DNA from: Poriferisodalis sp965198245
Lineage (GTDB): Bacteria > Actinomycetota > Acidimicrobiia > Acidimicrobiales > Poriferisodalaceae
Length of the DNA stretch: 64,000 bases
Direction of reading: 5' to 3'
NCBI RefSeq assembly: GCF_965198245.1
Contig: NZ_OZ240249.1
Coordinates: forward strand, 2,232,001 to 2,296,000
Made by a program: the position numbers and the translations under genes
The notes under the pieces: model-generated
Seen by the model: only the letters and a program-made list of their open reading frames with translations
What the model was told of the DNA's origin: nothing
The model's database searches: none
In this document: piece after piece, positions 1 to 6,499 of the stretch
Layout of the letters: each line of letters starts with the position of its first letter
Numbering within the stretch: position 1 is the stretch's first letter

Positions 1-1
1 G

Positions 2-208
2 GCGCTGTGCAAGGGCTGCCACGACAGCCTCCACAAGAACGCCCAACGCCTCCACCACGACCCCACAAACGGCACCTGGACCACCGTGCCACGGCCCACA
101 GACCCCTCACACCCGGGCATCCCTGCACAGCCCGGCTCTCCGCACTCGGCTGACGCCACCTATCCCGCACGCCCCGCAGAGCCCACCTCGGGGCGCAGCC
201 CGCCCTAG
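2..208 (+). CDS. HNH-endonuclease-like protein, C-terminal fragment (5' truncated by window edge)
   Basis: The frame is open from the window edge to a TAG at 206-208. It begins ALCKGCHDSLHKN, which resembles the last Cys-x-x-Cys-His...His part of an HNH nuclease domain, as found at the end of the actinobacterial DUF222/HNH proteins. A Pro/Ser-rich tail of about 45 residues follows. The last codons already lie inside the 63-bp tandem repeat, so the C-terminus may have been altered by the repeat. Only about 68 codons are visible, so the family assignment rests on this one motif. Confidence 0.5.
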   Translation, partial: ALCKGCHDSLHKNAQRLHHDPTNGTWTTVPRPTDPSHPGIPAQPGSPHSADATYPARPAEPTSGRSPP

Positions 209-357
209 TTCTGCTGCCGGTGGCCTTGGCGGGCTTTGCGAACTTTGGCGGCGGCACGCAGCCCGCCCTAGTTCTGCTGCCGGTGGCCTTGGCGGGCTTT
301 GCGAACTTTGGCGGCGGCACGCAGCCCGCACGCCCCGCAGAGCCCACCTCGGGGCGC
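167..357. repeat. 63-bp tandem repeat with flanking direct repeats
   Basis: Two complete 63-bp units start at 194 and 257 and a partial third starts at 320. Each unit runs from CGCAGCCCG to GGCGGCGGCA. A shared segment with core CCCGCAGAGCCCACC flanks the block at about 167-198 and 326-357. The first unit contains the TAG that ends the HNH-like frame. The rest of 209-444 shows no convincing gene. Confidence 0.8.
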
Positions 358-444
358 ACCCCGCCTTTGCCCGGATCCGGGTTAAGACCCCACGTCAGCC
401 GTACTTTCTGGTGCTCATCAGCACTGGCTGAAACGGCCGTGCTG

Positions 445-939
445 CTAGATGATGAAGGGCAGGTTTGGCAGGGGCGATGTGGAGTTGACGAGTTCCACCT
501 TCTTGGCCGCCATGCGGAGGCCGTCGGGCGTGCGTCGCAGGCGGTGTGTCGCACGCCCCGCCCACAGGCGCAGGTGCCCGGTTGCCTGGACTGCGTGCTC
601 GTAGAGCACAAAGTTGCTGCCGACCTCGTACTCGTCGCCCTCGGCGCTCAGGATCTCGATGTTGGACACGACCCGGCGCATCGACGACGGGGGATCCTGC
701 GCGTGGTGAACGCCGGTTGCGAGCTGGCGGATGCGGGTGCCGAGGCGTGCCCGGTTGTCGTTGATGTAGCTGACTCGGGTGCCGGGCTCATAGTTGCCGG
801 GACCGAACGGCACCCAGTAGTGGATGTCGTCGGTGACCAGTGCTTCCCACTCGTTATAGCGGGACTCGTCGGCGAGTCGGGCTTCGCGGTAGACGAACGC
901 CTCGATGTCGCGGCGCGTTGGCTCACCGACGGTCGTCAT
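445..939 (-). CDS. Aromatic-ring-hydroxylating dioxygenase, beta (small) subunit
   Basis: The product is 164 aa, the normal length for ring-hydroxylating dioxygenase beta subunits with the SnoaL/NTF2 cone fold. An N-terminal helix (IEAFVYREARLADE) is followed by a WEALVTDDIHYWVPFG segment typical of the family and a C-terminal beta-rich half. The subunit is structural and packs with the Rieske alpha subunit encoded directly upstream. It is separated from alpha by an array of three 20-codon mini-ORFs that copy its own start. The ATG at 939 follows an in-array GGAG at a rather long spacing, so coupling to upstream stops probably helps initiation. The substrate cannot be read from sequence. Confidence 0.88.
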   Translation of the reverse strand: MTTVGEPTRRDIEAFVYREARLADESRYNEWEALVTDDIHYWVPFGPGNYEPGTRVSYINDNRARLGTRIRQLATGVHHAQDPPSSMRRVVSNIEILSAEGDEYEVGSNFVLYEHAVQATGHLRLWAGRATHRLRRTPDGLRMAAKKVELVNSTSPLPNLPFII

Positions 940-1175
940 GGCAGTGGCTCAGGCTCCGTTGGCGAGACCGGTCTGGCGAACGCCCCCTGATAACCGGTCG
1001 CGGGTCGTCATGGCAGTGGCTCAGGCTCCGTTGGCGGGACCGGTCTGGCGAACGCCCCCTGATAACCGGTCGCGGGTCGTCATGGCGGTGCCTCAGGCTC
1101 CGTTGGCGGGACCGGTCTGGCGAACGCCCCCTGATATCCGGTCGCGGGTCGTCATGGCGGGGTCTCAGGCTCCGT
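932..1175 (-). repeat. 72-bp tandem repeat carrying three 20-codon mini-ORFs at the alpha/beta junction
   Basis: Near-identical 72-bp units begin at 932, 1004, 1076 and 1148. On the minus strand each unit holds a copy of the end of alpha (codons for ANGA plus TGA), a 9-nt spacer and a copy of the start of beta (ATG ACG ACC). This creates three complete mini-ORFs at 1155-1093, 1083-1021 and 1011-949. Each reads MTTRDR(I/L)SGGVRQTG(P/L)ANGA then stop. Each keeps a GGAG ahead of the next ATG. Confidence 0.92.
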
Positions 1176-2475
1176 TGGCGGGGCTGTCCCCGATGCCATG
1201 AGCCATGACGTCGCGGTAATGGTGCCAGAAGCCGCGATTGGTGGTTTCGTCGGTGATGTCGCTCCAGCGCTGCCCGTCCTCTGCATGCTCGCGTTCGAGG
1301 CCCCGGCTGAGGTCGACCCATCCGTCGTTGCCGACGACTGCTCCCTCGAAGGCCCGGTGCATGCGCTCGGCGATCACCGCGTCGTCGGTCAGGAAGAACG
1401 ATGCGGGACCCATCGCCGCTTCTGACTGCAGCACGAGCCGGCGGTTGACGCTCTCATCGGTGCCCTCGACCAGCAGGGGAGTGTGGTGGTGCACCGTCAC
1501 ACCCGGCGCCACGGGCTCGATCCGGGCGATGTTCATCTCGGCCAGGAACAGGTTCGGGAACACCAGCGCGTGCGGCGGTCCGTCCCACATGATCGCCTTG
1601 GCCTTCTCGGGTCCGTAGGACTGCTCTAGCGCCTCGCAGTAGTCGGCGACCTTCTCGCGCGTGGTGCCGAGCCAGGCCAGCTCGGCTGTGTAGCCGCGGC
1701 GGAAGTCCAGCTCGAGATGACCGCCGTCGTAGGCCCGTGTGACTGAGGCTGAGGCGCCCTCGCCGGTCATCACGATCTCGTCGTAATAGGTGTCCGGGAC
1801 TGCCCGAGCCATCGATGCGTGGGTGAAGTTGAGGTGATAGCCGTCGTTGTCGCTCTCGGGCCACATCTTCCAGTTCGAATCGATCCGCTGGCCGATCCAG
1901 CCCGCGCCCAGTCGAACTCGGCCGGTTGGCGACATGTTCGCCGTGCGGTCGAGCATCTCGGTGCCGCCTGCACCGAGATGCTCGCTCAGCGGCCCAGCGG
2001 TGCCGCTGCGGTTGGCGAACACGAAACCCCGATAGTCGTCGATCTGCCCGGGCCGGTCCAGCCCCAGATCGGCGGTGTCCTTGTGGAAGCCCTTCGGCCC
2101 GGGAACGCTGAGCAGCGTGCCGTCAAGGTCGTAGGTCCAGCCGTGGTAGGAGCAGCGGAAGTTGCGATCGTTGCCGTCGTTCTGCGGGCACAGGGTGGTG
2201 CCGCGGTGCGCGCAGCGGTTGGCAACGACGCTGATGGCGCCGTCACGGTTTCGCACCATGAGCACTGGCTCGGTACCCAGCCGCCGGGAGACCCAGTCGC
2301 CGATGTCGGGCACTTCGGACTCGTGGCCCACGAAGACCCAGCCGTCGGTGAAAATGCGCGCCATCTCGTCCGCGAACACGCCCGGATCGGTGTAGAGGCT
2401 GCCGTGGATCCGGTCGTCCTGCACGAGGAGCCGGTAGTCGTTCGTTGCCGGCGATCTCTGCACGGTCAGTGCCAT
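1165..2475 (-). CDS. Rieske [2Fe-2S] aromatic-ring-hydroxylating dioxygenase, alpha (large) subunit
   Basis: The product is 436 aa from the ATG at 2475, which has GGGAGGGG 4-5 nt upstream. An in-frame ATG at 2499 has no such site. The Rieske cluster ligands are visible as CAHRG...CSYHGW at about residues 90-118. The mononuclear iron site lies in the C-terminal catalytic domain around NDGYHLNFTH (His-x4-His), with the bridging Asp just before. The enzyme would insert O2 into an aromatic or related ring with electrons from a reductase, but no ferredoxin or reductase gene is adjacent. The last codons (ANGA, TGA) were duplicated to make the downstream mini-ORF array. Confidence 0.92.
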   Translation of the reverse strand: MALTVQRSPATNDYRLLVQDDRIHGSLYTDPGVFADEMARIFTDGWVFVGHESEVPDIGDWVSRRLGTEPVLMVRNRDGAISVVANRCAHRGTTLCPQNDGNDRNFRCSYHGWTYDLDGTLLSVPGPKGFHKDTADLGLDRPGQIDDYRGFVFANRSGTAGPLSEHLGAGGTEMLDRTANMSPTGRVRLGAGWIGQRIDSNWKMWPESDNDGYHLNFTHASMARAVPDTYYDEIVMTGEGASASVTRAYDGGHLELDFRRGYTAELAWLGTTREKVADYCEALEQSYGPEKAKAIMWDGPPHALVFPNLFLAEMNIARIEPVAPGVTVHHHTPLLVEGTDESVNRRLVLQSEAAMGPASFFLTDDAVIAERMHRAFEGAVVGNDGWVDLSRGLEREHAEDGQRWSDITDETTNRGFWHHYRDVMAHGIGDSPANGA

Positions 2476-2519
2476 CGACGCCCCTCCCGTCGCTGCCACG
2501 AGACGCTAGGCGTTCTCGA

Positions 2520-2545
2520 CCGGCCGCTGCCGACGCAGCGGCCGG
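2520..2545. other. Perfect 11-bp hairpin between fn3 gene and Rieske alpha gene
   Basis: CCGGCCGCTGC and GCAGCGGCCGG pair perfectly around a CGAC loop. It lies 55 bp past the stop of the minus-strand fn3 gene and 45 bp before the Rieske alpha start. There is no T-run after it on the minus strand, so it is at best a U-less terminator, or else an attenuator or processing site. Confidence 0.5.
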
Positions 2546-2599
2546 CTGGGAGAATTCTGTTCCGGCAATACGGGATTGCCGCGGCTCAGCAGGTTCGAT

Positions 2600-5500
2600 C
2601 TACTCGGCGGATTCGGGCAAGCCGGTGGGATCTGTCTCCTCGGCGGGGGAGTCGAGGGTGAGGCTGACCCTCACGATGTCGGTCTCGAACCAGTCCAGCG
2701 GGGTGCCGGGCCACTGGTAAATCGTGGAGACGGTGGATTGGCGGGGCACCGTCGCGTCCGCGGAACTGAACTGCTGATCCTCGATCATGAGCGTGAAGGA
2801 CTCCGGTGCTGTCGCGTGGCCGAGAGTTAGCCACAAGGTGTCGCCAACGACTGCCAGGACCCCGATGGTGTGGCCGTTCTCATCGACCCAGAAGCTGGTC
2901 GACGACAGCGACCCCAGCGGCGTGCCCGGGTTGAAGACGCTGTACCCCATGAACGCATCCCCGCCGAACTGAGCCGCGCCCACTGTCAAGAGCGCCGACC
3001 ACGTCGCGGCATCATGCACGTCGGGTTCGGTCGAGTGGGTCAGCCTGACCCACACGCTCGTGCCCGCCGAATTCTGCGCAGCGACCCGGTAGTGGTACTC
3101 GGTGTCGGGGATCAGGGAGCTGTGCACAGCTTCGAAGGGACCCTGCTGCACGGCTTCGAAGGTCACCAACTCGGGGTCCACAGTCTGCTGTTCGAGCAGG
3201 ATCCAATCGGCCCCGTCCGGCGACCACTCGATGTCGTAGCCGGTGACGTTCGCTCCGCCGTTGTCGGAGGGCGCCTCCCACGACAGCGTGATCTGCGTCT
3301 GTGTCGCCGCGGCTGACAGGCTCTGGGGCCCACCCGGTGCGCTGGCCCCACTGCTGGCCAAGGCGTACTCAGAACTCGAGCCGGCAGCGTTGACTGCTGC
3401 AACCCGGAAGCAGTACACCACAGCTTCAGATGGTGCCTCCTCGCTGTAGGAGGTCGCGGTTGTCTCGGACTCGCTCAGATCCCACTCGACGCAGTTCCGC
3501 GAACTCTCGAACTTGTAGCCCGTGATGGCGCCGCCGCCGTTGTCGGCGGGCGGCTTCCAGTTCAGCGTCATCAGGTCGCCGGAGCGTTGCATGGACAGCT
3601 CCGAGGGCTTGTCCGGCGGGGTGATCACCGCGGTGCCGTCCTGCAGGATGGCGCTGGCCGGGCCGGTGCCGACCCGATTGATCGCTGAGACGCGGTAATA
3701 GCGCAGCGAACGGTCGAGCTGCACATCGTCGAGGTATGTGGTGCTGAACAGCAAGAGCTCGTCCGAGCGGATATTGGGCAGCCGCTCCCAGCTCTCACCG
3801 TCCCATGAGCGCTCCACCAGGTAATCGGTCACGTCGGTGCCGCCGTCGTCGGCGGGTGCGTCCCATACCAGGATGTGCGGCTCGTCGTCGGCCTTGGTCA
3901 GCTCGACGTTGATCGGCCGATCTGGCACGCGTGCGGGAGTGGTCGCCCCGAACGCGGTCTCCGAGCGTGGACCGAAACCTCCCCCGTTGATCGCCGAGAC
4001 CGCGTAGTAGTGGCGTGCGCCGGCGCTCAGCTCGCTGTGCGTCCACGTCGTGTCGGCCGTGCCGGTGTCGGGGACCAGAAGGTTCCAGTCGTAGCCGCCG
4101 TTCAGGGACAGTTCGATCCGGTAGCCGCTGATCTCTCCACCGCCCGGATCGGCGGGCGCAGACCACTGCAGATCGATGGCCTCGCGGCCCTGCCCTTGTG
4201 CGGACAGCCCGGTCGGGGCGCCAGGCACGAGATCGACGTCCAAGGTCACCGTGAAGTCGGCGTTGTCGCTGAACAGCCCGCCGTCAGTGCCTATCCATGA
4301 CGGCGCCGTCCATGTGAACGTGCCGTCGGACTGCCCGGCATCCTTCAGGAGCAAACGCAGCTCGTCGCTGTTCAGCGTGAGGAAGTCGAACGCGTTCGCC
4401 GCAGGCGACGGGCTCACGGTGAGGCTGACCTCGTTCGCCGACACATCCGCTGAGAACCCGGTCACTTCATAGTCCACGCCGTCATAGGCGAACGGTTCCG
4501 ACAAGGTGAACGACGTGAGATGACTGTTGTCTGAGACCGGCTGGACGGTGCCAGTGCCGCACCACAGAGAATCGCAGCCGCCCTCGATCCGGAACACCGG
4601 CGACATCGCGTAGTAATAGAACTCGTTGTCGCGGACATGCTTGCCTTGGTGCCAGAACACCGTTTGAAACCCGAATCCGTCGTGGTAGCCCCGAACATCC
4701 TCGAGCGGCCCCCACTGTTGACAGAACCAGGTGCGCTGGCCCCAGTTGGTATTCCAAGCGCAGTCGGGCTCGGTATTGGATGTGCTAGCGCCCGTCTCGA
4801 CAGCTTGACAATATGGATCCTGGGGAGCCTGATCGAGCTTCTCGCCCAGAGTCAGCCAAGGACACGGATGCGACAGGTGGCCCAGTTCCTCGACGTCCAC
4901 AGGATCGTCGGGGTCAAAAGGAATGCTGAGTCTCTTGGGTGAGCCGGCGTGTGTGCTGCCCGTGGCGATCTTGTAGTTGCCGAACTCGAACCCGCTCGAT
5001 TCTCCTCGCTCATTGATCTTGCGGGCGTTGTCCCAGTTGCCGTCGTAGAAGTCGCGGTAGTCGTCGGCGGCGCGAGCACCAGCGTTGCCGAGCCAGTAGA
5101 TCGGGTGACCCAAGCTGTCCTCGGTCCACTGGGTGCAGGTATTGGAGCGTGCGCTGACCGCCCTGGTGCTGCCGACCACCCGGAAGTCGGACGCATAGGG
5201 CTGAATCGCCGTCATGCCGCGTGAGGCGACGTCCCCCACGAAACGGTTGTAGGCGCCGATGTCGGTAGGCACAGCGTTGCGGTGCTCCGAGGTCACGAAC
5301 AGCAGCCGGAAACGGTCCCCGGCCTCCAGCCCATGGCCCGACGGCACCAGCCCCGAACTCAGCGCGACCTCATGCTCGGGAGCGTCAGAGCAGATGCGTC
5401 GCTGGTCCGAAGGCGCCTGTGTCGAGCCGGTTGCCACCACCGAGTGCGGGCCACGCCCCGAGTCGTTGATTGCCGAGACCCGGTACGCGTAGCTCCGACG

Positions 5501-6202
5501 GCTCTGCAACTCCGTATGGCTCATCATCGTCGTCGGGCCGCCGGTATGGCCCAGCAGTCTCCAAGAGTAGTCCGAGTCGGGGTTCAGGGAAAATTCGACG
5601 CGGTAGTCAGTCACGTCGCTGGTGCCGGCATCGAGCGGGGCAGCCCAGATGATGTCGATACGCGACGGCAGCTCGGCACTCGCGACGACACCGGTCGGCA
5701 CGCTGGGCGCGCCGACAAGCCTCGGCCGCGGCAGGCCGCTGAAGCTGAACGTCGAAGTCCCCGGCATCGAGTAGATCTCGGACCACGCGGAGGCGCCGGC
5801 GGAGTTGACAGCCCGAATCTGCACTTGCATGTAGCGCTCAACGTCGAGGCCGTCGAGGATCACGCTGGAACCGGTGAAGACCGCCATGATCCCATCTTCG
5901 GGACTCGGCAGCCGCTGCCAGCCGTGTTGGCCGTCGAAGAGCTCGATCTCATAGGAGTCCGCGCCGATCACATCGTCCCAGTCCAGATGCACCATCCCGT
6001 GATGCAGAGCCACGCCGGTGATGTTCTGAGGCGCCTCGGGAATGTCACCCGAGGACGCAGCCGCCTGCCCCACCGTCAGCACCCCGACGGCCAGCACGCT
6101 GACCAGCACTGTGCCCCGGGCAAACCCACCCGACGCACGCCACAAGCCCGTACAGAACGTCTGGACACGCTGCCGCACGCAGCCTCGATACGTCATCCTC
6201 AT
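2600..6202 (-). CDS. Secreted fibronectin type III multidomain protein
   Basis: The product is 1200 aa from the ATG at 6202, chosen because GGGGAGG stands 6 nt upstream; an ATG at 6217 overlaps that site. A signal segment (about residues 28-47, ending VGQAAAS) precedes two fn3 domains (about 50-250). A Cys- and Trp-rich module that I do not recognise follows (about 267-546), with GFRVVGSTRAVSARSN- and DFYDGNWDN-like stretches. A beta-rich segment then leads to four more fn3 domains (about 660-1063) and a C-terminal beta-rich tail. No LPxTG, CWB2 or membrane anchor is visible, so it is probably secreted or loosely attached. Its signal peptide and first fn3 are homologous to those of the divergent neighbour. 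Confidence 0.85.
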   Translation of the reverse strand: MRMTYRGCVRQRVQTFCTGLWRASGGFARGTVLVSVLAVGVLTVGQAAASSGDIPEAPQNITGVALHHGMVHLDWDDVIGADSYEIELFDGQHGWQRLPSPEDGIMAVFTGSSVILDGLDVERYMQVQIRAVNSAGASAWSEIYSMPGTSTFSFSGLPRPRLVGAPSVPTGVVASAELPSRIDIIWAAPLDAGTSDVTDYRVEFSLNPDSDYSWRLLGHTGGPTTMMSHTELQSRRSYAYRVSAINDSGRGPHSVVATGSTQAPSDQRRICSDAPEHEVALSSGLVPSGHGLEAGDRFRLLFVTSEHRNAVPTDIGAYNRFVGDVASRGMTAIQPYASDFRVVGSTRAVSARSNTCTQWTEDSLGHPIYWLGNAGARAADDYRDFYDGNWDNARKINERGESSGFEFGNYKIATGSTHAGSPKRLSIPFDPDDPVDVEELGHLSHPCPWLTLGEKLDQAPQDPYCQAVETGASTSNTEPDCAWNTNWGQRTWFCQQWGPLEDVRGYHDGFGFQTVFWHQGKHVRDNEFYYYAMSPVFRIEGGCDSLWCGTGTVQPVSDNSHLTSFTLSEPFAYDGVDYEVTGFSADVSANEVSLTVSPSPAANAFDFLTLNSDELRLLLKDAGQSDGTFTWTAPSWIGTDGGLFSDNADFTVTLDVDLVPGAPTGLSAQGQGREAIDLQWSAPADPGGGEISGYRIELSLNGGYDWNLLVPDTGTADTTWTHSELSAGARHYYAVSAINGGGFGPRSETAFGATTPARVPDRPINVELTKADDEPHILVWDAPADDGGTDVTDYLVERSWDGESWERLPNIRSDELLLFSTTYLDDVQLDRSLRYYRVSAINRVGTGPASAILQDGTAVITPPDKPSELSMQRSGDLMTLNWKPPADNGGGAITGYKFESSRNCVEWDLSESETTATSYSEEAPSEAVVYCFRVAAVNAAGSSSEYALASSGASAPGGPQSLSAAATQTQITLSWEAPSDNGGANVTGYDIEWSPDGADWILLEQQTVDPELVTFEAVQQGPFEAVHSSLIPDTEYHYRVAAQNSAGTSVWVRLTHSTEPDVHDAATWSALLTVGAAQFGGDAFMGYSVFNPGTPLGSLSSTSFWVDENGHTIGVLAVVGDTLWLTLGHATAPESFTLMIEDQQFSSADATVPRQSTVSTIYQWPGTPLDWFETDIVRVSLTLDSPAEETDPTGLPESAE

Positions 6203-6289
6203 CAAAAACCTCCCCATCGCTACCCGGACTTGCTGTCATATGGCACAGCTATATATGATTGCAACACATGTGAACGGATCGAGAGCGTA

Positions 6290-6305
6290 CCCCCCCCCCC
6301 CCCCC
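6290..6305. repeat. Homopolymeric C16/G16 tract between divergent surface genes
   Basis: There are sixteen consecutive C on the plus strand. The tract lies about 88 bp upstream of the 6202 start (minus gene) and about 195 bp upstream of the 6500 start (plus gene). It is outside both coding sequences. Tracts of this length slip readily during replication and in known systems change promoter strength. Confidence 0.9.
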
Positions 6306-6412
6306 GAAAAAGCAAGCAATCGGCATCCACGCATCGTCCGGTCGGCAGATTGCTGAACGGGAGCAGAAGGGTCGGTTGCCCTCGCCGAAGTGGTTCGCAT
6401 ATATGAACATAA

Positions 6413-6437
6413 CGCACTAATAATTGAACATAGTGCG
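6413..6437. promoter_or_regulatory. Perfect 7-bp inverted repeat, candidate operator
   Basis: CGCACTA and TAGTGCG are separated by 11 bp (ATAATTGAACA). The centre-to-centre spacing of 18 bp suits a dimeric regulator binding about two turns apart. It lies 63 bp upstream of the plus-strand surface gene. The regulator is unknown. Confidence 0.45.
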
Positions 6438-6499
6438 AGATACTTGGGTCGTGGTGAGGTTGTTGCGATGAGCGTGACGTCCGGGAGCGGCGTGTCCAG

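Larger units (their letters stand above)
6203..6499. promoter_or_regulatory. Divergent promoter region of two surface-protein genes
   Basis: This 297-bp spacer is AT-rich for the window and contains no gene. It holds a C16 tract (6290-6305), a perfect inverted repeat (6413-6437) and several TATATA-like stretches at 6250-6256 and 6399-6405. On the minus strand a TTCACA-like hexamer sits about 15 bp downstream of the homopolymer, followed by ATATAT sequence, so it is a possible promoter for the fn3 gene. No promoter has been shown; these are sequence matches only. Confidence 0.55.

Noticed and set aside
151..172. A fourth terminal repeat of the MITE-like family (CGCCACCTATCCCGC)
   Set aside because: It has an extra C, no matching second end and no internal hairpin nearby, so the similarity is too weak.
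2520..2545. Strong intrinsic terminator after the fn3 gene
   Set aside because: The stem is perfect, but no T-run follows on either strand, so it is kept only as a hairpin.
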